From contig JADGDV010000001.1 in the NCBI GenBank assembly GCA_016744695.1, forward strand, positions 1-64,000: DNA of 64,000 nt, given 5' to 3'. Position numbers and translations under genes: made by a program. The notes under the pieces are model-generated. The model was not told the DNA's origin, did not search any database, and was given only the letters and a program-made list of their open reading frames with translations. This DNA comes from Hahellaceae bacterium. GTDB taxonomy: Bacteria > Pseudomonadota > Gammaproteobacteria > Pseudomonadales > Oleiphilaceae. This document shows, piece by piece, positions 45,427 through 56,265 of the stretch (position 1 is its first letter; each line of letters starts with the position of its first letter).

Positions 45427-47103
45427 TTACACTCCTGCTAAATCATAACTCACATCAATGGTTGACCCATTGTTAGAAAAACTCACATTCTTTGCTAATG
45501 AGCCAATCAACGCTAAGCCACGACCATGAGATAAGTCATCGGTATCTTCATTAATTAAAGCCTCAGCCTTCTTCACATCAAAACCAGTACCGCTGTCTGA
45601 TATTTGAATGCCTAAAGTATTTTTATTCTTTGCAGGCCTATATTCGAGCTTTACTAAAATTTCACCATTTTCTAAAGAGGCAAGCCTAGCTTCTCTTTGC
45701 TCATAATATTCAATAAAGCCATCTTCGGTGTCTTTTAGGGCAGAATCCAAACCAAGCAAGCCATGCTCAAGTGAGTTAGAAAACATTTCAGCCACAATGG
45801 ATCGTATAACATCATTATGAATTTTTAATTTTCTATTATTTGGGAACATTAAAAATAATTGCGAAACAGGATCAGCTAGGCTCTTTAATTCAGTTGAATT
45901 TAACTTCATGGTAACAGCCCATGGCAATGAGTCCTGCTCTAATTCAACATTAGATGTAATGACAGATGAAGGTAGCGCTTTAATTTGTACAACACTTACA
46001 TCGTCCTCCTGCTCAGTACCAACCTTAAACTTATGAAACCCGCCTATCAATTGATCTAGAGGATTATCGCTGTGTGCATTCAATAATGCCTTTAATCGCT
46101 CTTCTCCAAACATAACGCCGCCATCGCTTACCCCCTCTGTAATGCCATCCGTGTAAAAAAATAATGAATCACCTGACGCAAGCTTAATCAATTCAAGGTC
46201 GTCTTCAAACTCATCATCTTCCAGAACCCCAAGAGGCATATGCTGTGAGACAAGCTCACCCTTTATCCCGAGATCAGAGTTTATCACTAGTCCATCAGGC
46301 AAGCCCCCACTCCATATTTTTGCCATATCCCCTGCCTGATTCAGCTCAAGCAAAACCGCAGCACAAAACATATAGTCAGGAAGAAATCGGCAAAGCGAAC
46401 CATTAATAGTGGAAGCAATTTCGGTTAGAGGTAAGTCTTTCGCTGTCATCGCATAAAAGGCTTGAGACACCGGAATGGCACCGATTGAAGCCGCTAAACC
46501 ATGCCCAGTAAAATCACCTAAAAATACATAGATCCCACCAGAGGGTTTAGGGGCAGCTAGTAGCACATCACCATTAAATAAAGATGCAGGGGAAATAAAG
46601 TGAGATATATTAGGGGAGTCTAAAAAACCATCATTCATAGCATTAGTAAGAACATGCTCTCCCATAGCGTGCTCTTCTTGTAATCGATGATGCAGATAAA
46701 CAAGTTCATCATTCTTTTTTCTTACTTGCTCATTAAGCTCTCTCGTTCGGCCGTGCGCTTTCATTTTTGCCTGTAATACAATTTCATCCACAGGCTTAGA
46801 AAGAAAATCATCGCCACCACTTTCAAGGCATTTGATTAACGTTTTCTCATCGCTTAACCCTGTTAAGAAGATCACCGGAATATATTGATCACCCAATAAA
46901 TATTTTATTTCTTTAGTCGCCTCATACCCATCCATAATAGGCATAATAACGTCCATTAGAATGATATCTGGAGCTTCTACCAGAACCATCTCAACGGCCA
47001 CTTTACCGTTTTCAGCCTCAACATAATCATGACCAAGCTCTTCTAGTATCCAGGCTAAAATTTGTCGGTTTGTTTTTTGGTCATCAACAATCAAAACTTT
47101 CAT
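45427..47103 (-). CDS. REC-PP2C-HATPase response regulator (RsbU/HsbR-like)
   Basis: This encodes 558 residues. The receiver domain is at 1-125 with phospho-Asp D51 (IILMDVIMP), the SpoIIE-type PP2C phosphatase at about 165-380 (YVFLGDFTGHGLAASIG, FFYTDGITEGVSDGG), and an RsbW-like ATPase/anti-sigma kinase at about 415-555 (VAEMFSNSLEHGLLG, LGIQISDSGTGFD, GRGLALIGSLA). Kinase and phosphatase in one chain would set the phosphorylation of a STAS partner, which is encoded just upstream. The domain order matches Pseudomonas HsbR. The input kinase or phosphotransfer protein is not in view. Confidence 0.9.
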   Translation of the reverse strand: MKVLIVDDQKTNRQILAWILEELGHDYVEAENGKVAVEMVLVEAPDIILMDVIMPIMDGYEATKEIKYLLGDQYIPVIFLTGLSDEKTLIKCLESGGDDFLSKPVDEIVLQAKMKAHGRTRELNEQVRKKNDELVYLHHRLQEEHAMGEHVLTNAMNDGFLDSPNISHFISPASLFNGDVLLAAPKPSGGIYVFLGDFTGHGLAASIGAIPVSQAFYAMTAKDLPLTEIASTINGSLCRFLPDYMFCAAVLLELNQAGDMAKIWSGGLPDGLVINSDLGIKGELVSQHMPLGVLEDDEFEDDLELIKLASGDSLFFYTDGITEGVSDGGVMFGEERLKALLNAHSDNPLDQLIGGFHKFKVGTEQEDDVSVVQIKALPSSVITSNVELEQDSLPWAVTMKLNSTELKSLADPVSQLFLMFPNNRKLKIHNDVIRSIVAEMFSNSLEHGLLGLDSALKDTEDGFIEYYEQREARLASLENGEILVKLEYRPAKNKNTLGIQISDSGTGFDVKKAEALINEDTDDLSHGRGLALIGSLAKNVSFSNNGSTIDVSYDLAGV

Positions 47104-47148
47104 CAGGAATGTCTCTTATAATCACAGGGTGAAAAAGTACAGAAGCGA

Positions 47149-47448
47149 TTAACTGAAGTCGAATTTTTTATCGAATCGTGAAATTGTGAATATTTTCTTA
47201 ATATTAGGTTTACAGTGTAAAATTGAAATGGCGATGTCCGCACCAACACTTTTTTTCATATTGAGTAACATTCCTAATGCTGAACTATCGATATGATCAA
47301 CACTAGACATATCTATGGTGTAGCGTTTGTATTTTTTATCGCCAGAATAACTAGCACGAAAATCTTGTACGCATTTAAAATCAAACGTGCCTTTTATTGA
47401 TATAATTAGTTCAGCTTTATCCCCATTTTCTTTTTTTGATACACTCAT
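47149..47448 (-). CDS. STAS-domain anti-sigma factor antagonist
   Basis: This 99-residue single STAS domain has the phospho-acceptor loop HIDSSALGMLLNMKK. It is likely the substrate of the adjacent REC-PP2C-kinase protein (partner switching), releasing an anti-sigma factor or another target such as a diguanylate cyclase or FlgM in the HsbA system. It is co-directional with the phosphatase gene, 45 bp apart. Confidence 0.88.
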   Translation of the reverse strand: MSVSKKENGDKAELIISIKGTFDFKCVQDFRASYSGDKKYKRYTIDMSSVDHIDSSALGMLLNMKKSVGADIAISILHCKPNIKKIFTISRFDKKFDFS

Positions 47449-47510
47449 CTAAGTTAAACCCTCAATATTTCACCAAAATTATTATTAATTCGTACCGTCA
47501 GTGTCATGCA

Positions 47511-48671
47511 TTAAAACAACGAAATATCACCCTCATCAACACTATTTTGAGCAACTGCATTTTTTACATTCTCTTTTGAAAGCCAGTCTTCTAACTTAGA
47601 TAGTAAGTTATCTACAGAGACCTCTTCTTCTGATGCCGCTGACGAGTCAATTAAGTCTATCCATTGACTTGCATGAGCCTGCCTTTCATTTGCTAATTGC
47701 TCAACAATGTCACCAAACTGAAGTGATACAACAGCTCTACTCACGTCAGTATTTATATTTTCAGTCACATCAGAAAGGTCAGAAACAGAGGTCTCAATAA
47801 ATGTATTAACACCATCCAGATCAATCAACATATCATCAACATGGCCCTTTGCATTAATCGCCATATTCATATCAAGAGAAGCCATTTCTCCTACCACCCC
47901 TCTCACACGTTGTATTGCGGCCTTAGCAGCTTCTGCTTTTGTTTTAATTTGATCGTTGAGTTGATTAGAGTTTTGAGAAAGCGTTCTTACCTCATCAGCA
48001 ACAACAGCAAAACCACGCCCCGCCTCACCTGCACGTGCAGCTTCAATGGCCGCATTAAGAGCCAGCAAGTTAGTCTGGTCAGCAATACTCCGTATTTGCC
48101 CCAAAAAGGAAAACATTTCATCGAAATGAGTTGTCATATCACCTATCTGGTGTACGGCATCAATACTCTTTTCACTGACACTAATTAATAATTCAACATA
48201 CTCACCGATGATGCCATCGAGCTCAGTAGCAAATTTTTTGACGGTCATTGAATCTTCGCCGTTTTCACTTTCACTTCCCTGGATACGTGAAACGACGGAA
48301 AGTAATAAATCACGCTGATAATTTGATTTTTCAGACAGACCAGTAAAGCTTTGACCTAACTTAGTCACGCTATCAACAATAACCGCACTAATTTGTTCCG
48401 TCGCGGCTTTAGTCGCTTCAGCCTCACTCAACATCATGCTTTGAATAGTACTATCGATCTTGGCAACGGTCTCTTGATCTGAAGGTGGTTCATCGCAAGC
48501 GGGAGAGGGTTGTTGATGTAAAAAGAACCACCAGGTAACCGTTGCACATAAAATAGTGGCGGCAGTCCAGACACCTTTAACTTCGAAAAGGCTAAGTGTT
48601 ATGGCTAGCGCTGAAAGACTAAGGGGTAATACAAGTCTATAATACGGTGAAGGCATATGCTTATAACTCAT
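47511..48671 (-). CDS. membrane-anchored methyl-accepting chemotaxis-type protein
   Basis: This encodes 386 residues. One or two membrane helices lie near the N terminus (about 12-52), with no sizeable periplasmic sensor between them. The cytoplasmic part has the MA hairpin tip, with [31 protein letters not shown] at about 210-240. It probably senses membrane or cytoplasmic signals, or is fed by the neighbouring partner-switch set with which it shares strand and spacing (62 bp). There is no CheW-binding pentapeptide at the C terminus. Confidence 0.88.
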   Translation of the reverse strand: MSYKHMPSPYYRLVLPLSLSALAITLSLFEVKGVWTAATILCATVTWWFFLHQQPSPACDEPPSDQETVAKIDSTIQSMMLSEAEATKAATEQISAVIVDSVTKLGQSFTGLSEKSNYQRDLLLSVVSRIQGSESENGEDSMTVKKFATELDGIIGEYVELLISVSEKSIDAVHQIGDMTTHFDEMFSFLGQIRSIADQTNLLALNAAIEAARAGEAGRGFAVVADEVRTLSQNSNQLNDQIKTKAEAAKAAIQRVRGVVGEMASLDMNMAINAKGHVDDMLIDLDGVNTFIETSVSDLSDVTENINTDVSRAVVSLQFGDIVEQLANERQAHASQWIDLIDSSAASEEEVSVDNLLSKLEDWLSKENVKNAVAQNSVDEGDISLF

Positions 48672-48763
48672 TAAATCTATAATTATATTAGTATAATTCT
48701 AGACAGACTAAGTTACTTTTCCAGTAGAAACTGACGTTTAACACAACTATATTTAATTTGACC

Positions 48764-49648
48764 TTAGCTTCCCTCCTCATTTTTCATATCGTCACCTAAT
48801 AATGCTAGATCCCAATTTTCCCATATAGGTACGACACTTTGAGGAAGTTTAGGGATAGCACCCAAATTGACCCAAGTTTGAGAAGGGGAATGAAAATCAC
48901 TACCTAGTGACCCTTTAAGCCCATGCCTGAGACACAAATCAGTAAGGAGACCAATTTCACCCTGCTTTTGACCGGATGTTATCACCTCTAGCCCCTCTCC
49001 TCCTGCTTCAGAAAAATCCTCTATTAAACGTCTAAGCTTTGTTACTGTCATATTATATTTTCTGGGGTGGGCAATGACAGCACTTCCTCCTGCGTCCGTT
49101 ATCCAGTTAACCACTTCATCAATAGAAGGCCATAAAGATTTAACATCACCTACTTTTCCTGAACCCAAGTATTTTTTAAACGCAGTCGACACACTATTCA
49201 CATAGCCTTTCTCAACCATTGCTAATGCAATATGGGGTCTACCCGGCGCATGCCCACCTGATTTTTCAATCGCGGCTTCATATAAACCTTCAAAGCCTTT
49301 CTTACTTAAACGATCAGCAATAGTTATTGCCCGAGAAAACCGACTAGCCTCCTGCCGAGCAGTTGCCGCCTTAATTACTTCGGACTGACTATCAAAGTTT
49401 AATCCTAGTAAATGTATATTCAAACCATTCCATAATGTTGAAAATTCTACGCCAGGGATTATATTCACTCCTACCTCAAGGCCACATTTAATAGCATCGG
49501 GTATCCCTGACACCGTATCATGGTCAGTTAAGGCAAGATGTTTTACACCTCGCTTATGAGCTAAGGCTACCAATTCAGAGGGTGTTAATGTTCCATCTGA
49601 AGCCGTACTATGGCAATGTAAGTCGATAATTGAAGATAAGTGTGACAT
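48764..49648 (-). CDS. PHP-domain nuclease/phosphatase (RNase AM/YciV type)
   Basis: This 294-residue protein has PHP motifs IDLHCHSTASDGTLTPSE, LALTDHDTVSG, IPGVEFST and AVIAHPRKYN, then GSDFHSP. These histidines and aspartates bind a metal cluster. E. coli YciV/Rnm is a 5'-3' exoribonuclease that matures rRNA 5' ends, and the family also hydrolyses 3',5'-nucleotide bisphosphates. It is divergent from yciI. Confidence 0.9.
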   Translation of the reverse strand: MSHLSSIIDLHCHSTASDGTLTPSELVALAHKRGVKHLALTDHDTVSGIPDAIKCGLEVGVNIIPGVEFSTLWNGLNIHLLGLNFDSQSEVIKAATARQEASRFSRAITIADRLSKKGFEGLYEAAIEKSGGHAPGRPHIALAMVEKGYVNSVSTAFKKYLGSGKVGDVKSLWPSIDEVVNWITDAGGSAVIAHPRKYNMTVTKLRRLIEDFSEAGGEGLEVITSGQKQGEIGLLTDLCLRHGLKGSLGSDFHSPSQTWVNLGAIPKLPQSVVPIWENWDLALLGDDMKNEEGS

Positions 49649-49847
49649 TTTGGCAGCAACCTATATTTAAACAGTCAGCGGTAAAGACAAGTACATCAGG
49701 GGTTTAAAGTAAGTATATCGTTTTATCACTCTTCTTTGCCGAGTAATTTCAATATTTCAATGAATTCAATTAAACATGCTTATATAATCAGTCACACTTA
49801 TAATTAAAATCTGTGAATCAAAGAAACAACAGAAATAAAGGAATAGA

Positions 49848-50147
49848 ATGTTTTACGCCATTATTAGCGAAGATATCCCAAATAGTCTTGAGAAAAGAAA
49901 AACAGCTCGCCCTGCACACATCGAACGATTAGAATTACTCAAGCTAGAAGGCAGACTTCTCATTGCAGGTCCGCACCCTGCGATAGACAGCAATGAGTCC
50001 GGTGATGCAGGCTTTACAGGCAGCCTTATTATTGCTGAATTCAATACCCTTACAGATGCACAAACATGGGCTGATGATGACCCTTATGTATCCTCAGGTG
50101 TTTATAGCAGAGTTACCGTGAAACCTTTTAAGCGCGTACTACCCTAG
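49848..50147 (+). CDS. yciI: YciI-like protein
   Basis: This 99-residue ferredoxin-like (DABB-related) protein has the conserved [21 protein letters not shown] and a late [10 protein letters not shown]. YciI homologues have a His-Asp pair suggestive of catalysis but no fixed reaction. The partnership of YciI with the PHP and SH3 genes is common in gammaproteobacteria. Confidence 0.88.
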   Translation: MFYAIISEDIPNSLEKRKTARPAHIERLELLKLEGRLLIAGPHPAIDSNESGDAGFTGSLIIAEFNTLTDAQTWADDDPYVSSGVYSRVTVKPFKRVLP

Positions 50148-50204
50148 ACAAAATTAATATAACAACACACTCAAATTAAAAACACTTATGACTGGAATTC
50201 AAAC

Positions 50205-50870
50205 GTGAAAAAATATCTAAGCTTACTCATACTCCTTACATTTTCAGCCATCGGCTCTGCAGAAGTAAGATACATTGACGACACTCTGTTAGTTCCACTT
50301 CGCAGCGGTGAAAGCCTTCAATTTAGAATTGTTCATAAAGGAGTCAGAAGTGGTACAAAAGTAGATTTATTGAACAACAATCCTCAGTCAGGCTATAGTC
50401 ATGTGCGCACACCAGAAGGCATAGAAGGTTTTCTGCCTAGCAGATACCTTGTAAAAAATGAAATTGCAAAAGATAAGTTGGTAAAGGTATCAGCTCAACT
50501 CAAAAAAACACAGACCACAGCCGCTGAACTACAAGTAAAACTGAAGGAACTACAAGTTAACTACAATTCACTATCAGGCAACCATGAAGCACTTACCCAG
50601 CTAAATAGTTCAACCAGTACTGAGCTCGATAAAATTAAAAAAATATCAGCTAACGCACTGACTCTTGATAAACGAAATCGTGAATTAAGAGAAACAAACC
50701 AACAACTAAATAACGACGTAGAACTTTTAACCATTGATAATCAAAGACTTAAAGACAACAGCCAAACCAGCAACATGATGATTGGTGCCGCACTTGTTAT
50801 ATTAGGCGTTATTCTTGCCCTACTTATACCTTTGTTAAAACCTACTAAAAAGAATGAAAGCTGGGCATAG
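50205..50870 (+). CDS. TIGR04211-type SH3 domain protein
   Basis: This encodes 221 residues. A signal peptide of about 19 residues (MKKYLSLLILLTFSAIGSAE) is followed by a bacterial SH3 domain (about 22-85, VPLRSGESLQFRIVHKGVRSGT). A coiled coil lies at about 95-185 and a single C-terminal membrane helix (MMIGAALVILGVILALLI) is at about 190-210. It is thus exported but inner-membrane tethered, pointing toward peptidoglycan. The exact role is unknown. Confidence 0.85.
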   Translation: MKKYLSLLILLTFSAIGSAEVRYIDDTLLVPLRSGESLQFRIVHKGVRSGTKVDLLNNNPQSGYSHVRTPEGIEGFLPSRYLVKNEIAKDKLVKVSAQLKKTQTTAAELQVKLKELQVNYNSLSGNHEALTQLNSSTSTELDKIKKISANALTLDKRNRELRETNQQLNNDVELLTIDNQRLKDNSQTSNMMIGAALVILGVILALLIPLLKPTKKNESWA

Positions 50871-51037
50871 CTTTCTTTAGCTACAAGACATTACTCATAT
50901 CTACATGTGGTAGATATGAGTAAGTCTTAATACCATATAGCATGTACATTTCCTTTCTTATAACTTTTTCTACTTTGACAGCATTGCTTATAACACGTAT
51001 AAAGTTAAGGACAACAACAAAAAAGGGCCTTTAAGCT

Positions 51038-51346
51038 ATGATGAATTCAACCATTCGTGACTATAGTGAAAAACGTGATTTTATTCGCATGAAAGTTGAT
51101 ACGGAAATTAGTCTTACTTTTGAAAATTCAGATAATACGATGACCGCTATATGCAGAGACCTGAGTGGTACAGGCATGCTTATAGAAACTAATGAATCTT
51201 TACCTGAAGGCAGCGAGTTTAATACGTCGCTTCCATCGAGTAATGAAGCCTTCCCGTCATTTGAAACTAAAGTAAAAGTGATTCGCAGCCGGCCTACAGA
51301 AAATGGAAACTTCCTAATCGGGACAGAAATTTTAAACATGCCTTAG
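51038..51346 (+). CDS. PilZ domain protein (c-di-GMP binding type)
   Basis: This 102-residue protein is a PilZ domain with RDFIRMKVD, the RxxxR-like loop region, and DLSGTGMLIE (the D/NxSxxG motif). Such proteins bind c-di-GMP and act as adaptors. Single gene with its own 167-bp upstream spacer. Confidence 0.85.
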   Translation: MMNSTIRDYSEKRDFIRMKVDTEISLTFENSDNTMTAICRDLSGTGMLIETNESLPEGSEFNTSLPSSNEAFPSFETKVKVIRSRPTENGNFLIGTEILNMP

Positions 51347-51355
51347 GAACGTTAA

Positions 51356-51400
51356 TTCTTACGTCATTCTGTGAGGTAATCACACAGCTTGACGTAAGAA
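51356..51400. terminator. long hairpin between pilZ and rraA
   Basis: An 11-bp perfect outer stem (TTCTTACGTCA/TGACGTAAGAA) and an inner CTGTG/CACAG stem lie between the convergent PilZ and rraA genes. It is probably a bidirectional terminator; T tracts are short. Confidence 0.55.
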
Positions 51401-51419
51401 CCTCTACAGCCATAAGGCT

Positions 51420-51905
51420 TTATGGCATCTCAAGCTTTTCAGGTGAAACAATAACACCATTGTTATCTGCATAAATATAATGCCCAGGTTTAAACGTAAC
51501 ACCACCAAAGGTGACAGGTACATTTAAATCACCCAAACCTCTTTTGTCCGTTTTCATGGGGTGAGTAGATAGTGCCTGAACACCCAGATCCGTTTCCATA
51601 ATGACATCTACATCACGGATACAGCCATAGATAACAAGTCCTTCCCAACCATTCTCGGCCGCTTTTTCAGCTAGCATATCACCCAATAAAGCAGCTCTCA
51701 TTGAAGCGCCACCATCAACAACCATTACTTTTCCGTGGCCAGGGGTTCCCACCTGCTCTTTAACAATAGAATTGTCTTCAAAACATTTTACAGTAACAAT
51801 TTCTCCACCAAATGAATCTCTTCCTCCATAGTTATTAAACATAGGCTCTACAACCTGAACTAACTCTGGATATTCATCACATAAATCTGGGGTGATTATT
51901 TTCAC
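51420..51905 (-). CDS. rraA: RNase E activity regulator RraA
   Basis: This 161-residue protein begins [23 protein letters not shown] and has GPGHGKVM-like [15 protein letters not shown] and [11 protein letters not shown]. RraA binds the C-terminal scaffold of RNase E and restrains it; the family also includes aldolases, but the N-terminal signature is of RraA. RNase E itself is encoded at 41951. Confidence 0.92.
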   Translation of the reverse strand: MKIITPDLCDEYPELVQVVEPMFNNYGGRDSFGGEIVTVKCFEDNSIVKEQVGTPGHGKVMVVDGGASMRAALLGDMLAEKAAENGWEGLVIYGCIRDVDVIMETDLGVQALSTHPMKTDKRGLGDLNVPVTFGGVTFKPGHYIYADNNGVIVSPEKLEMP

Positions 51906-51934
51906 TTTAAGCTCCTTTAATCTATTCGAGTATT

Positions 51935-52639
51935 TTAAATCTTATATTCTTGAATCTGGCGCGACGTAATCACCAGTGAATTTTGATACCGCGAGCCTTT
52001 AAAGATGCGCTCCGATTCTCCCACCATAGCTAACGCAACCTGTGAGCCCTCAACAGGCATTACTTCAAGTAAAGCCCCTGATACAATGGGTTTAAATAAA
52101 TTCCCTACCGCGCCAGTAAGTGACTCTGCTAACCTGAACTCTTCTCTATCACCCGAAAGGACCGAAGGCCTCATGATAGTTAAGAAAGGATAGTTTAATT
52201 CTGTCAAATCCCTTTCTAACTCACCCTTAATTTTATTATAAAAAAAGTGCGAAGTCGGACTAGCGCCAACAGCACTGATAACACAAAAGTGTTTGGCGCC
52301 ATACTCTAACATGACCTTTGCTACAGCCATTGGGTAGTCGTAATCGATATGTTTAAACGCTGATTTAGACTTCGCTTTTTTAATCGTAGTACCTAAACAA
52401 CAGAACACTTCGCTCACAGTTTTGCCAGCAACGACTGAATCTTTAAGTAGCGATTCGATGTTATCCAGATTACCGGTTATTTGGCTTAATTTACTATGCG
52501 CCAAGTTTAGTTTCCGTCGCCCAAGAGTAATAACAGAGCTGTATTCCTCAGAGGCTAATAACATTCTTACGCAATGTCCACCAACCAACCCCGTTGCACC
52601 AAATACTAACGCTGTTCTTTTTTCATTCATTGCAAACAA
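51935..52639 (-). CDS. NAD(P)-binding SDR-like protein (HTATIP2-like)
   Basis: This 234-residue atypical short-chain dehydrogenase has the nucleotide motif [15 protein letters not shown] at about 13-27, a [14 protein letters not shown] segment and CVISAVGAS. This combination is typical of the CC3/TIP30-like group whose substrates are unknown. It has AGTTTTG-type spacing to rraA (29 bp) on the same strand. Confidence 0.8.
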   Translation of the reverse strand: MFAMNEKRTALVFGATGLVGGHCVRMLLASEEYSSVITLGRRKLNLAHSKLSQITGNLDNIESLLKDSVVAGKTVSEVFCCLGTTIKKAKSKSAFKHIDYDYPMAVAKVMLEYGAKHFCVISAVGASPTSHFFYNKIKGELERDLTELNYPFLTIMRPSVLSGDREEFRLAESLTGAVGNLFKPIVSGALLEVMPVEGSQVALAMVGESERIFKGSRYQNSLVITSRQIQEYKI

Positions 52640-52666
52640 AACCTTGAGTTGATTAAGATATTTATC

Positions 52667-53674
52667 CTAAGCTACGTGATCTTCCGTCATATATTCAGCA
52701 ATATTACTCACTTCACACTCTACCTGACCAAGACAAGCATATTTTTTGTCTAGCCAGTGCACCACATCACCCCAGCAATCAGTCGCTGACTCACACAGAG
52801 TTACCCCTCCCTCTTCATAAACATCTTGGTGAGATGATGAGCTGTAATCATATTCTTTAAATATTTTAGGTTTAGATAAAAGTTGATCAAACATCCACTG
52901 ACTGTTTCTTATGCCGTGCTGGCTAGAAGCATTCCTAGCAACCACCATTACAGGCACGTTAACATTTTTAAATGCATTATCTAACGAAAGACCTGCCGGA
53001 GAATGATGCTTTTCACTGCTCTGCCAACGCAGAAACTCTCTTATAATAAGGTAGCTTTCATTTTCTGAGCCGAGTTTTAAACTACGCCCATTTATAACGC
53101 CAGGCTTTTTCCAGCGCCATAATGCTTTTTTTGAATAAACCTTAGAGTTATTTAAGCGAGGCGCTAAAGGGGTAACTTCATCAAGATATACACAACTTGA
53201 AACCGTACTCTGATCTATAGCCCCAACAGCCAAGGCGCTCATAATAAGAAATCCACCCAAGCCTTCACCAACCCAGGCGATGTCTTTGCCTGTTTGTTCC
53301 GCAACAAAATTGTGAATTGCTGGAAGATCATATTCAATTAATTTGTCTAATGAATTGTTAACAAAGTCATTGTTAACAGGAGAGAGCCCATGCCCACGCA
53401 TTTCAGGCAACCAGACATCATAACCAGCTTCAACTAAATAAGCCGCAACACCGTGCCCTTCAGCCGATAACCAATGTCGTCTATTTGAAAAGCTGCCATG
53501 TAATAAAATAACAGGCAGCCCATGAATATTACTTTTGCTTAGACGCGTTACGGCTAACTCAACTGAACGGTCAGGACTATTATTCGGCTTTAGAAGATAT
53601 ATATCTTCTACAAACGGACCGACTAACTCAGCTGATACCAGTTGAACTGGAAACAATCGACTACTACTTTGCAT
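52667..53674 (-). CDS. alpha/beta hydrolase-fold protein with altered nucleophile elbow
   Basis: This 335-residue protein has the oxyanion-type VILLHGSFSNRRHWLS (about 55-70) and LPEMRGHGLS, as in hydrolases, but the elbow reads WVGEGLGGFLIM. In the GxSxG motif the nucleophile serine is therefore replaced by Gly (GEGLG). A late H in SSSHQDVY could be the usual histidine. It may be non-hydrolytic or use a different residue. It lies downstream of ppsA on the same strand. Confidence 0.8.
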   Translation of the reverse strand: MQSSSRLFPVQLVSAELVGPFVEDIYLLKPNNSPDRSVELAVTRLSKSNIHGLPVILLHGSFSNRRHWLSAEGHGVAAYLVEAGYDVWLPEMRGHGLSPVNNDFVNNSLDKLIEYDLPAIHNFVAEQTGKDIAWVGEGLGGFLIMSALAVGAIDQSTVSSCVYLDEVTPLAPRLNNSKVYSKKALWRWKKPGVINGRSLKLGSENESYLIIREFLRWQSSEKHHSPAGLSLDNAFKNVNVPVMVVARNASSQHGIRNSQWMFDQLLSKPKIFKEYDYSSSSHQDVYEEGGVTLCESATDCWGDVVHWLDKKYACLGQVECEVSNIAEYMTEDHVA

Positions 53675-53744
53675 TCATACCTCTATTTATCATCCATGAT
53701 TTTGAACCACGTGCTCTTTAAACAAACCTATAATCCTAATAGGG

Positions 53745-56114
53745 TCAAACAGGATTGTCAGCTAAGAAAAACCAAGTATCTAAAACAGAATCAGGGTTCA
53801 AAGAAACGCTATCAATACCCTGTTCCATGAGCCATTTAGCCAAATCTGGATGATCTGATGGCCCTTGACCACAAATACCGATGTACTTATCCGCTTTTTT
53901 ACACGCCTTTATCGCTTTAGATAAGAGAATACGTACAGCCTCGTTCCGTTCATCAAAAAGATGAGCAATAATGCCAGAATCACGATCAATCCCTAGAGTT
54001 AACTGGGTTAAATCATTAGATCCTATAGAGAAGCCATCAAAGTATTGTAAAAATTGATCCGCTAATAATGCATTGGCAGGAAGCTCACACATCATGATAA
54101 CCCTAAGGCCATTCTCTCCTCGCTTAAGACCATTTTCTTCAAGTAGCTCGACAACTTGCTTAGCTTCACCCACAGTACGAACAAAAGGCACCATTATTTC
54201 AACATTCGTAAAGCCCATTTCATCACGAACCTTCTTCATCGCTCTGCACTCTAACTCAAAGCAGTCTCTGAATGTTTCTGATATATAACGTGATGCGCCT
54301 CTAAATCCAAGCATAGGATTTTCTTCATCCGGCTCGTAAATAGTGCCACCAATTAAGTTAGCATATTCATTAGATTTAAAGTCTGAAAGCCTAACAATCA
54401 CTTTTTTAGGTGAAAACGCAGCAGCCAGTGTCGAAATACCTTCAACTAGTTTGTCTACAAAGAAATCAACCGGTGAGGCATAGCCTGAAATACGCTTTTC
54501 TACTATCTGCTTAGTTTCTCTTGGTAACGTATCAAAATTAAGTAGTGCCTTAGGGTGGACGCCTATCATTCGATTAATCATGAATTCAAGTCGAGCTAGC
54601 CCTACCCCTTCGTTAGGTAGTGCCTGAAAATCAAACGCACGATCAGGGTTCCCTACGTTCATCATTATTTTAAATGGAATAGGAGGCATTGATTCTATGT
54701 TGTTTTCCTGAAGCTCATAATCAAGCAGGCCTTCATAAATGAAACCCGTATCACCCTCAGCGCATGATACCGTTACATTTTGTCCATCCTTTAGCTTTTC
54801 TGTCGCATTACCGCAACCTACCACAGCGGGAACACCTAGCTCTCGTGCAATAATCGCCGCATGGCATGTACGCCCACCACGATCAGTAACAATAGCGGAA
54901 GCTCTTTTCATAACAGGCTCCCAATCAGGGTCCGTCATGTCGGCTACAAGTACATCACCCTCTTTAACTTTATCCATTTCACTAATGCTATGAATTACTT
55001 TAACGGGGCCACAGCCAATTTTATGGCCTATGCTTCGTCCTTCAACAAAGACATTACCCGTTTCTTTCATAAGGTAACGCTCAAGAACAGACCCTACAGC
55101 TCGACTCTTAACGGTTTCTGGACGCGCTTGTACTATATATATTTTTCCGTCATCACCATCTTTAGCCCACTCTATATCCATAGGTCTCTGATAATGCTTT
55201 TCAATAATAACAGCCTGACGGGCTAATTCTTCAACCTCATCATCACTAATTGAAAATTGGCCTCGATGTTCAGGGTCAACTTTTACGGTTTCGACTGAGT
55301 GTCCCGCTTGAGCATTGTCGGAGTAGACCATTTTAATAGCCTTACTACCTAAACTACGGCGTAAAACGGCGGGGCGATTAGCCTCAAGCGTTGATTTATG
55401 CACATAAAACTCATCAGGGTTTACTGCACCCTGAACAACCGTTTCACCTAAACCATAAGAAGAGGTGATAAAAACAACCCCATTAAAGCCAGACTCTGTA
55501 TCAAGGGTGAACATAACACCGCTGCTTGCAGTTTCACTTCTGACCATTTTTTGTATACCCGCTGACAATGCAACATCAGCATGATCAAAACCGTGGTGTA
55601 CACGATACGAAATAGCTCTATCATTAAATAATGAGGCAAAGACTTCTTTAACCGCTATTTTTACATTATCTAAACCAACAATATTTAAAAAGGTCTCTTG
55701 CTGTCCTGCAAACGAAGCATCAGGAAGATCTTCAGCCGTTGCGGATGAACGTATAGCAACAGCCATATCATGATTATCACCAAGCAACTCAAGGTAAGCT
55801 TGCTCGAGTGCAATATTTAATTTTTCTGGAAGCGGGGCATCAAGCACCCATTGACGTACTTCTGCTCCCGTTTTGGCCAGCGCATTAACATCATTAACAT
55901 CAAGGCGAGATAATGTGTCATTAATTTTGTCACTTAAGTTATTTGAAGAAAGAAACTCACGAAAAGCCTTAGACGTCGATGCAAAACCACCAGGAACTGA
56001 GACACCTGCATGAGCTAGGTTACTAATCATTTCCCCTAACGATGCATTTTTACCGCCGACACGGTCAATATCATGAATGCCAAGGTGCTCAAACGATACA
56101 ATGTAGTCTTCCAA
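53745..56114 (-). CDS. ppsA: phosphoenolpyruvate synthase
   Basis: This 789-residue enzyme converts pyruvate + ATP to PEP + AMP + Pi. The N-terminal ATP-binding part ([39 protein letters not shown]) is followed by the swivelling phosphohistidine domain ([23 protein letters not shown]), and the C-terminal PEP-binding barrel has [13 protein letters not shown] and GICGQGPS. It is divergent from its regulator ppsR across 150 bp. It is the entry to gluconeogenesis from pyruvate. Confidence 0.97.
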   Translation of the reverse strand: MEDYIVSFEHLGIHDIDRVGGKNASLGEMISNLAHAGVSVPGGFASTSKAFREFLSSNNLSDKINDTLSRLDVNDVNALAKTGAEVRQWVLDAPLPEKLNIALEQAYLELLGDNHDMAVAIRSSATAEDLPDASFAGQQETFLNIVGLDNVKIAVKEVFASLFNDRAISYRVHHGFDHADVALSAGIQKMVRSETASSGVMFTLDTESGFNGVVFITSSYGLGETVVQGAVNPDEFYVHKSTLEANRPAVLRRSLGSKAIKMVYSDNAQAGHSVETVKVDPEHRGQFSISDDEVEELARQAVIIEKHYQRPMDIEWAKDGDDGKIYIVQARPETVKSRAVGSVLERYLMKETGNVFVEGRSIGHKIGCGPVKVIHSISEMDKVKEGDVLVADMTDPDWEPVMKRASAIVTDRGGRTCHAAIIARELGVPAVVGCGNATEKLKDGQNVTVSCAEGDTGFIYEGLLDYELQENNIESMPPIPFKIMMNVGNPDRAFDFQALPNEGVGLARLEFMINRMIGVHPKALLNFDTLPRETKQIVEKRISGYASPVDFFVDKLVEGISTLAAAFSPKKVIVRLSDFKSNEYANLIGGTIYEPDEENPMLGFRGASRYISETFRDCFELECRAMKKVRDEMGFTNVEIMVPFVRTVGEAKQVVELLEENGLKRGENGLRVIMMCELPANALLADQFLQYFDGFSIGSNDLTQLTLGIDRDSGIIAHLFDERNEAVRILLSKAIKACKKADKYIGICGQGPSDHPDLAKWLMEQGIDSVSLNPDSVLDTWFFLADNPV

Positions 56115-56265
56115 CGCTTTTCTCCTCTAATACGAAACTCATACGTTTTTAAATTTGTTAAATAATACTTCATCACGCACGATATTACCTAAACAAATTC
56201 AGGTTCTAAATTACAAAAAGCTATGCTTTAATAATATATACAGCTAATCAATATATGGAATGTTA
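56115..56265. promoter_or_regulatory. ppsA/ppsR divergent promoter region
   Basis: This AT-rich spacer of about 150 bp lies between the divergent starts of ppsA and ppsR. No unambiguous operator is visible. Joint control of enzyme and regulator is a reasonable expectation. Confidence 0.4.
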
